Source: Cadophora sp. MPI-SDFR-AT-0126 (taxonomy: Eukaryota > Ascomycota > Leotiomycetes > Helotiales > Ploettnerulaceae). Taken from it: a stretch of DNA of 64,000 nt. The stretch covers positions 372,001 through 436,000 of the forward strand of contig JAGMVK010000026.1 in assembly GCA_020747065.1 (NCBI GenBank). Reading direction: 5' to 3'. Shown in pieces: positions 1 to 11,100 of this stretch. Both the position numbers and the translations under genes were made by a program. The notes under the pieces were generated by a model. That model worked only from the letters and a program-made list of their open reading frames with translations, made no database searches and was not told the DNA's origin. Numbering within the stretch: the first letter of the stretch is position 1; each line of letters starts with the position of its first letter.

Positions 1-737
1 AGTATATAATATAAATTTATACTATTATTAATAAATATAAGGTAAGATATAGTAAAGAAGATACTACAACTTACTAAAGTTAATAATACTAGAAGGTATT
101 TATATAAAATATAGAATATATACCCGAGCTTAAAGTAGAGCTTAAGATCTATAAGGAAGAATAAAACAGATATAAAGAAAAGATATATAAGTTTTAAGAA
201 GCTAGAGATATCACAAAGATTAATTACTCTTATTACGCAAAACTTATATAATCGTTCTATTAGAACTATATATATATAATTCACTACTTTAGTAAGATTA
301 ATAGGGACTACTAATTATATTATAAGGTACTTATATTCTTTAATAATAAGCTACCTTTCTTTACTAGGGAATTACTAATAGTACTTGAATCTTTAAAAAA
401 CTAAGAGACCTTACTAATAATAGGCTACTAATAAGTATTTATAAAGAATCTAGAATCTTATATAATAAGGAATTATATATAATAGGAAAAGAATAGTAAC
501 TCTTTTTAACTATCTATATTAATAGATAAACACTTAGAACTATAATAGACTCTAGAGTAATAGGTAATTTCATAGATTAATAAATAGTCCTAAATTATAG
601 GTTCTAGTTAATTAAAAAAAAATACCTATATTATTTATTTGTACTAGATAGGGATGCTATTGGATTATTAAATAAATAAGTAATTCTTTAAACTAATTAG
701 CTAACTATAAAAATATTACAAGAATATACTAAAGATA

Positions 738-792
738 ACGTGGTTTATCAGCGAGTCGATCATATCAGCGAGTCGATCACTTTTCCTTGGCA
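738..792 (+). repeat. Left terminal inverted repeat of pogo-like element
   Basis: This is a 55-bp TIR, identical in reverse complement to 2542-2596. Inside it a 17-bp unit beginning ATCAGCGAGTCGATCA is tandemly duplicated (747-763 and 764-780). Such direct repeats within a TIR are candidate transposase-binding sites. Confidence 0.95.
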
Positions 793-833
793 CGGAACTT
801 CAAACTTGAATAAATCAACCACAACACATCAAA

Positions 834-2498
834 TTAATTATTACTCTCGGAATCTGATGAACTAGATATATCTCCAACTTCATGACAAGTTCGCGCGTTG
901 TGACCAGCTTTTCCACAAGTTCTACAGTGCCGTCCAGACGGTTGCCCCTCCTTTCGATTACTCCCCGCTTCACGTATGTCGCGTCGTACTTGCTCATCTA
1001 CATCCTTCTGGGCCAAAATATCCTGTGCATCCTCTACTGTAAGTGCTCCTCCTTGACGGACACGAGACTTTTTAGCCCTGCGGCGTTGGCTTAGGGCTTC
1101 ATTAGCTGCTCGAAGAGAGCGTACCTCAGCGGACAGAAGGGTCATCTCATGGGCCATTCGCTCTGTACCCTTTACTAACGCAGCAACTGTTTCAAAAAGT
1201 GGAGTTGGCGAGCTTCCTTGATGACAGGCAATACGGTTTCGCACAAGAGTTGACTGTGAAAGTGCTTCACTTGGGTTGCAAGGAGTCTGAGAGACCCAAG
1301 GGAGGGAGTTAGCACTCGATGGTCGAGAGGGAGTTGGAGTCCGTAACTTGACGTCAAGCTTTGAAATCACAGCTTGTGGATTGAAAGGTACTAAGCCAGC
1401 TCCACGGAATCCAGCCTGACAGTTTTCAACCGTCATTGTTTCCTTATATGCTGCTTGAAAGGCTAGAAAGAACTCGACCTTTGTGATGTGGTTGATGTGG
1501 GCTTTGATGAACGTCTCTATCTGCCGACTATACGCCCGCTTCAACACACTAAAACATCCAATATCAAGTGGTTGGGTTAGATGAGATGAATGAGGAGGCA
1601 GTCCAAGAGTTATAATGTTGTGTACTTTGCAAAACTCTTGAAATTCGGCCGATTCATGACTGTTATGCCCATCCAACACCAGCATTCGATATAGACCTTT
1701 TGCACGAGTAGCAGTGTGTTTGTTGAAGTGTTTTAACCATTCCAGGCCTGTCTCATTGTTTGTCCACCCGTTACTTGTCGGTTTGATAACCCAATCGGGT
1801 GGGAGGCCGCCGTCGGTATACCAGTTGGAGAGATGGTTCTTGCCTTGAACCACCAAGAATGGAGGGATACTCCAGCCCTCCCCATTGATACAGGCAATTG
1901 CTGTAGCCCATTCCCGATTGCCTGGCTGAACTGCCTTGCCTCTGCCACACCGATCTGCACAAGTAACAACCATTCCAGGACAAATAACACCCATCATAAA
2001 CCCAGTTTCATCAAAATTGTAAATATCGCAATCCAAAACTCCATACTTCGCCCGCATATTCGAAACAAGTCGGAACCACGCGCTAATTAGCACTGGATCT
2101 TCGCATAAGGCCCTTTGGAAATCATAAACGCGATTAAAACGCGTCTTTAGGCCTGGTTGTCGTTGTACAAATCGATGAGCCCAAAGCTTGCCGACGCGTC
2201 TTCCCCCCCGCGATTCGAGGATAAAGTTGGCCATATCTTCTACACCAGCCAGCCGGGGCGCAAATCCTCTGGAATCCATATCGAGTATATTTTGAAGAAT
2301 TACTTGTTCTTCTACCTCAGTCAGCTTATGACAATTGGCTTTAGAATCTGGGCGGTAGGTTCGGCCGGCCATTCTGTCGGAGAGTGTGGTATATGGTACT
2401 TTGTAGATCTTTGCAGCAGAGCGTTTGCTTAGTTTTTTGGACGATCGAATTGCCTCGATAGCTAGAATGATTCGCGCTTCCTGGGTTTGAATATCCAT
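834..2498 (-). CDS. pogo/Fot1-type DDE transposase
   Basis: Predicted cut-and-paste transposase of 554 aa, start chosen at the ATG at 2498. The upstream in-frame extension runs through the TIR and is unlikely to be translated. Domains: N-terminal helix-turn-helix (psq/CENP-B type) about 10-60, a second DNA-binding region about 60-120, and a DDE_1 catalytic core about 150-375 with D163 (NFDETG), D276 (LVLDGHNSH) and D312 (PLDIG), giving DD35D spacing. The C-terminal tail is Ser-rich, with a predicted coiled coil about 440-475 and a CCHC zinc knuckle C525-C528-H533-C538. All catalytic residues are present and the frame is intact, so the gene may be active. It is the only intact transposon protein seen in the window. 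Confidence 0.95.
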   Translation of the reverse strand: MDIQTQEARIILAIEAIRSSKKLSKRSAAKIYKVPYTTLSDRMAGRTYRPDSKANCHKLTEVEEQVILQNILDMDSRGFAPRLAGVEDMANFILESRGGRRVGKLWAHRFVQRQPGLKTRFNRVYDFQRALCEDPVLISAWFRLVSNMRAKYGVLDCDIYNFDETGFMMGVICPGMVVTCADRCGRGKAVQPGNREWATAIACINGEGWSIPPFLVVQGKNHLSNWYTDGGLPPDWVIKPTSNGWTNNETGLEWLKHFNKHTATRAKGLYRMLVLDGHNSHESAEFQEFCKVHNIITLGLPPHSSHLTQPLDIGCFSVLKRAYSRQIETFIKAHINHITKVEFFLAFQAAYKETMTVENCQAGFRGAGLVPFNPQAVISKLDVKLRTPTPSRPSSANSLPWVSQTPCNPSEALSQSTLVRNRIACHQGSSPTPLFETVAALVKGTERMAHEMTLLSAEVRSLRAANEALSQRRRAKKSRVRQGGALTVEDAQDILAQKDVDEQVRRDIREAGSNRKEGQPSGRHCRTCGKAGHNARTCHEVGDISSSSDSESNN

Positions 2499-2541
2499 AA
2501 TAAATAGGTGAAAAAACGCGTGTTCAAGTTTTAGAAGTCGA

Positions 2542-2596
2542 TGCCAAGGAAAAGTGATCGACTCGCTGATATGATCGACTCGCTGATAAACCACGT
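2542..2596 (-). repeat. Right terminal inverted repeat of pogo-like element
   Basis: This is the perfect 55-bp inverted copy of 738-792, with the same internal 17-bp tandem duplication. The transposase ATG (2496-2498) lies just inside it, so promoter elements must lie in or next to this TIR. Confidence 0.95.
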
Positions 2597-5500
2597 TATT
2601 AAATTTAATATCACTAATTTAAAAACTTATAAGCTAGTACTTAGTATACTATAACTATTACTTTATAATCCTATTATAAACTAATAGAAGAAATGAATTA
2701 CTTTAAACTATTATTAGTATAGAAGTAATTACAGGATACTTAATTAAAGAACTAATACCCTAAAGTAAAAAGAGCTATATACTACTTTCTTAACTATTAA
2801 AGACCTTGCTTAAGCCTTCGCGCTAAAGTAAATACTAGTAGTATATAAGGAATATAAGTTATTATTCCTTAAAGGACTTAAGAATAAGGCCCTTCTAAAG
2901 CACTAACTATAAGATCATAAAATACTCTTAGAATTAGAAAAGATATTTAGTTTTAAATTAATATATTAATAATCTGTAGTAGAATTATAGTACTTAAAGG
3001 AATATATTAATAAGAACTTAATAAAAGAATTTATATAATTATTTACTTTATTAGCTACTAGCTTAATACTATTTATCTTGAAAAAGAATAGGAAGCTCTA
3101 TTTATATATTAATTACTACATACTTAATAGTATTACTATTAAAGATAAGTATTTACTACTATTAATTAATAAGTTACATAATTAATTGCAAGGGGCTACG
3201 ATACTTATTACTTTAGATATAAGGGGTGCTTATAACCTTATACGGATAAAGGAAGGCGAGGAATAGAAAATAGTATTTAGAATACGCTATAATCTATATA
3301 AATACTAAGTTATACTATTTAGTCTTACGAATATACTTGTGTTTTACTAATAAATAATTAATAATTAATTATATGAATACCTTAATGTTTTTATAGTTAC
3401 TTACTTAAATAATATACTTATTTACTCTAAGAATAAGACTAAGTATATTTAGTATATAAAGAAGGTATTAGTTAAGCTTAGAATAATTAAACTTTTTCTT
3501 AAACTAGAAAAGTGTAAATTTCATTAAGAAGAAACTTATTTCCTAGGATTTATTATTAAAAGATATAGAATTTATATAAACCTAGCTAAAGTTAAGGCTA
3601 TATTATTATAGCTTATTTTAATAATAATTATATAAGTATAATTCTTTTTAGGATTTATAAACTTTTATAAAAGATTTATATATAATTACTTTTTAATTAC
3701 TAAGCTACTTACGGACTTAATTAAAAAGGACTAAGAATTCAAATAAATAACGAAAGTTAAATAGGCTTTCCTACTCTTAAAGAAGTGCTTTATAAAAGCC
3801 CTAATCTTAATTATATATAATCTAGAGCTCGAAATTGTTATAGAAACTAATACCTTAGACTTTGCCCTTAGGGCTTATCTAAGCTAGAAGTATAATAAAT
3901 AATTATGACCTATTATATATTACTTGTGAATATTCTTGGCTACTAAGCTTAATTATAATATATATAATAAGGAATTATTAGCTATAGTAGCCGTATATAA
4001 ATAATAGTGCTACTACCTAAAAGAAGTAAAATAAGTTATTTAAGTATAAATAGATTATAAGAATTTCATATTCTTTACTATAACTAAGATACTAAACCAA
4101 TACTAAATCAAGTAATTAAAAGAGCTATCTACTCTAAAACTTAATATTATATATTAGAAAAGATTGGAAAATACTAAGGCTAACGCCTTTAGTAGGCGAT
4201 AAGATTACTTAAGTAAACTAATAGAAAGACTTAGAGCGATACTTAAGGTAAGAGCTAATAAATTAGAATATAACTACGAGCTTCTTATAATCCTTATAGT
4301 AATAGAAGATAATATACTTATATAATAAATTAGAAAGGTATATTTAGATAATAAATATACTTTACGAGTACTAATATTATAAATAAAGGACTTTTTTATA
4401 GATAATAATAGTATTTTATAGTTTAAAGGCCTTATATATATTCTAGCTAAACTAAGATAGTAGTTTATAATAGAATAATACTTATTACTAGTTTATAGAT
4501 ACTAGGGGATCGCAAGAATCTTTAAAAGGATAGCTAGGGACTACTACTTTCTAGGAATAAGGAAGTATATTAAAATAATTATTAGGAAATACGATTTATA
4601 TAATAAAAGTAAGTTAGATAGATATATACTTTATAAGTTACTTTAGTTACTTCTAATACTAAAAAAAGTATAGGAGTTAGTAGTGTTTAACTTTATTATT
4701 AAATTACTACTATTTAGGGAACTAATAATAAAAATCGCGTTTAACATAGTATAGGTTATAATAGATTAACTTACTAAGTATAAGTACTTTATCCTATATA
4801 AGGAAGGAAGCAATATGTAAGAATTAGCGTATATATTCCTTAAAGTTATAATAAACTAATATAGATTACTAAAAGAAATCATATTTAATAAGAATAAGTT
4901 ATTTATATTTAAATTCTAGATATTACTAATAAACTAAATAGGACTTAATTATAAAATATTAATTACTTTTTATTTACAAACAAATAGATAAATAGAAAAA
5001 CGTAACTAAACACTAAAGTAGTACTTATATAATTATATTAATAGGGAATAAAATAATTAAGTAGAACTTCTCTTACTTACCTAGTTTACCCTTAATAGTA
5101 TAAAAAATAAGACTACCTTAGTATCGCCCTTCTTTACTAATTATAATTATAAACCTAAAGCCTATAGATAGCTTAGAAAGAATAGTATTAATACGGAATA
5201 GTTAAAGGTACTAGTAAATAAGCTAAGGGAACTATAATAATAATTTGTAAAAAATATAAACTTCTTGAATCTAAAAACTGCGAAATATAGTAACTAAAAG
5301 TAAAGTATAGAACCTCTACTTAAAAGAGGAAATAAAGTATACTTACTTTATAAATATATTAAAATAAAATAATTAAGTATAAAACTAGACTTTAAGAAAC
5401 TTAGCTTATTTAAGATTTTAGAAAAAGTAGGACCTGTAAATTTCAAACTATAGTTACCTTAAGGATCTAAGCTATACTTAGTTTTCTATATATTACTACT

Positions 5501-6401
5501 AGAACTTACTAAAGGGGTAATACTACTAGTAATAAATAAAGAACTCTAGCCTAAAAATAACCTAGATATGTATAAAGTAGAGAAGCTATTTAATACTAGG
5601 ACTACTACTAAAGGTTAGCAGAAGAACCTTATTAAGTAAAAAGGATATAGAAATAAAGAAAATTTATAGGAACCTATGAAAAACTTAAACTACTTGAACT
5701 TACTCTAATAATTCCGGTTAAAAACCTAGGCAAGCCCTAAAAAACGCTATTACTAAGACTTAGGGCGGACTATATAAGATCCAAGAAGTTAAAATTAGCC
5801 AGCTGCTCCGCTAACGCGGGGTCCAGGGACTCCGGAACTACACTAGGCAGAGGAGTTGCGTTATTATATTCTCTTACTAAACGCTTCTTTTCCTTAATAG
5901 TCTTTAATTTATCCAGAGAGCAGAGACTATAATATAATATTTCAATTACTTTAGTATAAAATTATTCCCTTTATTTATTTATTTAGGAAATTTTAGCCTA
6001 CTAGGTAGATAATTACTTAATTAGCCGCTACTAGTCCTACTAAGCTTCCTTCTACGTATAAGATAAGTTGGCCTCTATTTGTTCTAGCTTAAGCTAGTTA
6101 TTCTTTAAAGACCCCTATATATTACACTTAGTATTTCCCCTAGTATAAATACATTTAGTATAGTAATTAGAGTTAAAAGAAATAATATAAATCCTTTAGG
6201 GATCCTTTTTATATTAAGAATAAGAAGGTATTTTAAAGCCGCGATAAAGGATATAAGAAAGAAGGTTTTATTAGTTTTATTTAAGACGCTTATAGTAGCT
6301 AGGAGGTATAATAGAAAGAAAGGATAGTTTAGGAGTAAGGATGATGTTTCCTAATTATATATCTAAGGGCGCGGGGACGTGCTAGGATAGGGAGGGGATA
6401 G

Positions 6402-6769
6402 TATTATAACCTAAGATTGTAATAAGTAATATAGCCCTAAGGCTTAGCAAGGGATACAGCTCGCAAGGGACTAGTACTGCATAGAAAAGCTATAGCTATA
6501 TGATAAGTTACGGATTGAATTATTTAAACTCTTTAAGTTTAGGTAATAATTTAAATAATTCAACTAATTTAATATAAGAAGGGTTTTATATAAATAAACA
6601 GTATTTCCTACTATAAATAAAAGCCTTATACTTAACTTAAATAAAGTATTTTTATACTATACTTAGTAACTTATAACAGTTACTCTTCTTAATCAGTGAT
6701 AGCACCCCTACCTACTAACCCAGTTAACCTTCGCACTCTCGAGTAACACTAGCTTAACCGTACGTTACA
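6402..6769 (+). repeat. 3' LTR of Gypsy copy A1
   Basis: This LTR is the reverse complement of the A2 LTR family: it ends in GTTACA at 6769 and starts TATTATAACC (RIPed TGTTATAA). It is preceded by a purine-rich tract (GGGAGGGGATAG, 6390-6401), as expected for a + strand element. At 368 bp it is shorter than the 492-bp A2 LTRs, implying internal deletion or subfamily divergence. Confidence 0.75.
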
Positions 6770-7085
6770 ATCTCCCGGCTTCAAGAAGACACGAAATAAT
6801 ACTATCCTAATTATATTAAACAATAGTATAATAACTACTCTAAGGTAATATTTTAGGGATACTTTATATATAACTATAAAGGCCCTTATTATATCTATTA
6901 CTCTAAGATAGAGTAATAAAAAAAAGATAATTAGGAGCAAATAGATTAAATCAACGCTAAAAAATAGGAGGCTAAGTATTAAGAGGCTTTTAAGAAATAA
7001 GAGAGAGAGAAGAAAAAGAAGTGGGACAAATTAAAGCGGAAGTAGCTTATAAAGAGAGCGTCGTAGGAAGTATATTAGGAGTAGA
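6770..7085 (+). pseudogene. Tc1/mariner transposase relic, middle part
   Basis: A RIPed + strand reading frame contains a YNYKGPYYI-like string and then a long charged Lys/Glu stretch. This is the layout of fungal Tc1/mariner (DDE_3) transposases between the first and second catalytic Asp. It is cut by the A2 element at 7086, and its continuation lies at 21472-21990 beyond A2. The N-terminal part with the first Asp is not seen and is presumably left of A1, outside the window. Confidence 0.7.
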
Positions 7086-7577
7086 TGTAACGTGCGGTCG
7101 AGCTAGTATTGCTCGAGAGTGCGAAGGTTAGTAGATTAGTAGGTAGAGACGCTATTACTTAATTAAGACTAATAACTATTATAAGTTATTAAGTATATAT
7201 AATAATACTATATTTAAGTTAAGTATAAGGTTTCTATTTATAGTAGGAAGTACTATTTACTTATATAGAATTCTTACTATATAAGGATTCCTTAGATCCT
7301 CTTAAAGTCCTAAATTCTTAGATCCTTAGATCCCTTTTATAAGTAAGGGATTTAGGGATTTAGGGATCTATTACATAATCCTAGTTATAGAAACTTATAG
7401 CTTAATTGCTATATCCTAAAATACTATTATAAACTATAACTAAGTAACTTATATTTCTTAGAGTCTTCTAGGCTTTAGGAAGCTATACTCCTAGGAACTG
7501 CCTAGTTCCCCGAAGTACGCCCGCTTACAGGATCTCTCCTTCTAGGGCCCCGCGGCCTCTTAGGAGTGTTTATAACA
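7086..7577 (-). repeat. 3' LTR of Gypsy A2
   Basis: 492 bp, TGTAAC...TAACA on the + strand. It is colinear with 20975-21466 without indels in the parts compared, with G/A and C/T differences only. It keeps a GC-rich patch near 7490-7565 that resisted AT drift. Confidence 0.92.
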
Positions 7578-8174
7578 CTATCCCCCTTCTAGCTTAGCGT
7601 AGTCCCCACGCTTAAGTAGACCTAGGAAATATCAATAATTACTAACGACTATCTTCCTTAAATATTATAGTTAGTGTAGTGAAAAAATCAAATATTACCT
7701 AGATAAAGAAAAAATAACGCTTGTAGCTTGTATTACATATTAAAGCCGCTACTCACCGCGCGAAACCATATTCCTTCTACTATAACCTCTTACGCATCTA
7801 TTTCCTGGAGTTATTAGTATTAAAAAGGTATTCTAAGTGCATTCACTTGAAGTGCAGCGACTATAATTCCTTAGGATACATAACTGAATTCTCCTTCCCT
7901 AATCAGCTCGTGTATTGTTTCAAACTAGGGAAGACTATATCTGTCCCTTATTCTCCTACGCCTCCTCCTAAGCCTGTTATAGCTGACTCTAGTTCCTAGT
8001 TTCTAGCTTTCGAGCCGGATACTTTTCTAGTGTTCTCCCAGCTAAATCTTCTAGCGAACAATCTGCTAATTAACCTAGATCCTTTTAATCCCTTATAGTC
8101 GTTCCTAGGTTTAAGCAATATTAATTCCTAGGGCCTATTTAGGTTTTTAACTAGAACTATTAAAGTAGATTTAA

Positions 8175-11100
8175 GTAATTTAAGTTTTACGTAAGCTCCT
8201 AAGTATTTTTTTTGTGCCTATACCCTTTCCATTTCATTAAGTATTTCTACTGACCCTTAGTTGTAGTCCAGGTATTAAGTAGTTTCTCTACCTTATATAT
8301 ATTAGGGTTATTTTCTAGTTTAAGTTCTTTATTTGTTACTAGGGGTATTAGCCCTTTAGCGGGTTTTAGTAAGGATACATGAAAGACTAAGTGTACTTTA
8401 GAACCCTTAGGCAGTTTTAATTAATAATTAATTAGTCCTTTTTATTTTAGGACTTTGAATAGCTTGAGTTTCTTAAAGTCTAGTTTTGTACTTAGTTATT
8501 TTGTTTTAATATATTTATGAAGTAAGTATATTTTATTCCTTCTCTTAAGTGAAAGTCTTATACTTTGCTTCTAATTACTATATTTCGCAGTTCTTAGTTT
8601 TAAGAATTTAATATCTTTTATAAGCTACTATTACAGTTTCCTTAGCTTATTTACTAGTACCCTTAATTATTTAGTATTAACACTGTTTTTCTTAAGCTAT
8701 CTATAGGCTTTTGGTTCGTAGTTATAATTAGTAAAGAAGAGCGATACTAAGGTAGCCTTATTTTTTACGCTATTAAGGGCGAATTAGGTAAGTGGAAGGA
8801 GTTTTACCTAGTTATTTTATTCCTTATTGATATAGCTGTGTAAGTACTACTCTAGTGTCTAGTTAAGTCTTTCCGTTTACTTATCTATTTATAGGTAAAA
8901 GGTAATTAATATTTTATAATTTAACCTTATCTAGTTTATTAGTAATATTTAGAATTTAGATGTAAAAAGCTTATTTCTATTGGATATAATTTCTTTTAGT
9001 AGCTTGTATTAGCTTACTACGACTTTAAGAAATATATATATTAGTTCTTACGTATTACTTTCTTTCTTATATAGGACGAAGTACTTATATTTAGTAAGTC
9101 GGTTTGTTATAACTTATATCACGTTAAACGCGGTTTTCATTATTAGTTTTCTAAATAGTAGTAGTTTAATAATAAAATTGAACGCTACTAACTCCTATGC
9201 TCTTTCCGGTATTAGGGGTAATTAGAGTAATCTATAGAGTATATACTTATTTAATTTACTTCTATTGCATAAGTTGTATTCTCTAATAACTATTTTAATA
9301 TACTTCTTTATCCCTAGGAAGTAGTAGTCCCTAGCTATCCTCTTAAAGGTTCTCGTGATCTCCTAGTATCTGTAAGCTAATAGTAAGTATTATTCTATTA
9401 CGAATTATTGTCTTATTTTAGCTAGAATATATATAAGACCTTTAAATTGTAGGATACTATTATTATTTGTAAAGAAGTTTTATATTTATGATATTAGTAC
9501 TTGCAAAGTGTATTTATTACTTAGGTATACCCTCCTGATTTATAATATAAGTATCTTATCTTCTATTACTATAAGGGTTATAAAAAGCTTGTAATTGTAT
9601 TCTAATCTATTAGCTCCTTCCTTAAGTATTACTCTAGATCTCTTTATTAGTTTACCTAAGTAATCTTATCGCTTACTAAGGGCGTTAGTTCTCGCGTTTT
9701 CCGATCTTTTTTAATATATGATACTAAGCTTTAAAGTGAATAGCTCTTCTAATTACTTAACTTATTATTAATTTAGTATTTTAGTTATAATAAAAGATAT
9801 AAGATTCTTATAATCTATTTATACTTAGATAATGTGTTTTACTCTTTCTAAGTAGTAGCGCTACTATTTATATATAGTTACTATAATTAATAATTTCTTA
9901 TTATATATATTATAGTTAAGCTTAGTAGGCGAGAATATTCGTGAGTAGTACGTAATAGGTCGTAATTATTTATTATACTTCTGGCTTAGACAGGCCCTAA
10001 GGGCGAAGTCCGAGGCGTTAGTTTCCATAATAATTTCAAGTTCTGGATTATAAGTAGCTAAGATTAGGGCTTTCGTAAAGCGCTCCTTTAGGAGTAGGAA
10101 AGCCTATTTAACTTTCTCTACTTATTTAAACTCTTAGTCTTTTTTTATTAAATCCGTAAGTAGTTTAGTAATTAAGAAGTAGTTATATATAAATCTCTTA
10201 TAGAAGTTCATGAATCCTAAGAAGGATTATACTTATATAACTATTATTAGAATAGGCTATAATAATATAGCCTTGATTTTAGCTAGGTCTATATAGATCC
10301 TATATCTTTTAATAATAAATCCTAGAAAGTAGGTTTCTTCTTAATGAAATTTGCACTTTTCTAGTTTAAAAAGGAGTTTAGTAGTTTTAAGCTTAGTTAA
10401 TACTTTCTTTATATACTAAATATACTTAGTTTTATTCTTAGAGTAAATAAGTATATTATTTAAGTAAGCGACTATGAAGACATTGAGGTATTCGTGTAAT
10501 TAGTCGTTAATTATCTGTTAGTAAGACGCGAGTATATTTATAAGTTTAAATAGTATAACTTAGTATTTATATAAACTATAGCGTGTTTTAAATGCTGTTT
10601 TCTATTCCTTGCCTTCCTTTATTTATATAAGGTTATAAGTGCTTCTTATATCTAGGGTAGTAAATATCGTAGCCCCTTATAGTCAGTTGTGCAGCTTATT
10701 AATTAATAGCAGTAGGTACCTATCCTTAATAGTAATACTATTAAGTATATGGTAATTAATATATAAGCGGAGTTTTCTATCCTTTTTTTAGAATAAATAG
10801 TATTAAGCTAATAGCTAATAAAGTAAATAGTTATATAAAACCTTTTATTAGATTCTTATTAATATATTTCTTTAGGTATTATAGTTTTATTGCAGATTAC
10901 TAATATATTAGTCTAAAGCTAGGTATCTTTCCTAGTTCTAGGGGTATCTTATAATCTTATAGTTAGTACTCTGGAAGGGCCTTATTCTTAGGTCCTTCAA
11001 GGAATAGCGATTTATATTCCTTATACACTACTAGTATTTGCTTTAGCGCAGAGGCCTAAGCGAGGTTTTTAGTAGTTAAGAGAGTAGTATATAGCTCTTC

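Larger units (their letters stand above)
738..2596 (-). mobile_element. Intact pogo/Fot1-like DNA transposon
   Basis: This 1859-bp element is bounded by perfect 55-bp terminal inverted repeats and a TA target duplication (736-737 and 2597-2598). It holds one intact transposase ORF on the minus strand. Its base composition is ordinary, unlike the AT-rich host DNA, and it shows no RIP stops, so insertion postdates decay of the surrounding Gypsy copy. The second Gypsy copy (A2, near 11275) has the uninterrupted site with a single TA, which independently confirms both ends. Confidence 0.96.
1..6769 (+). mobile_element. Gypsy chromovirus copy A1, RIP-degraded, 5' end off window
   Basis: This is a decayed Ty3/Gypsy element read on the + strand and truncated by the left window edge. 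In order: an aspartic-protease remnant near 500-620 (an IIDS...GNFID-like string), an RT remnant near 2860-3560 (LDIRGAYNLIRIKEGEE-like, then YLNNILIYS where DD has become NN), RNase H near 3780-4200, integrase with an HHCC-like region near 4500-5270, a chromodomain at 5560-5690, a purine tract at 6381-6401 and the 3' LTR at 6402-6769. Stops are overwhelmingly TAG/TAA at Trp or Gln positions, as RIP produces. The same sequence occurs in opposite orientation as A2. It is interrupted at 736-2598 by a pogo-like transposon. It is not functional. Domain limits are approximate. Confidence 0.85.

Noticed and set aside
834..2594. Longer transposase start at 2594
   Set aside because: The extra 32 codons are translated TIR; the ATG at 2498 begins the conserved N-terminal helix-turn-helix region.
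6749..6940. 63-codon minus-strand ORF
   Set aside because: Antisense shadow of the Tc1/mariner relic and the LTR end.
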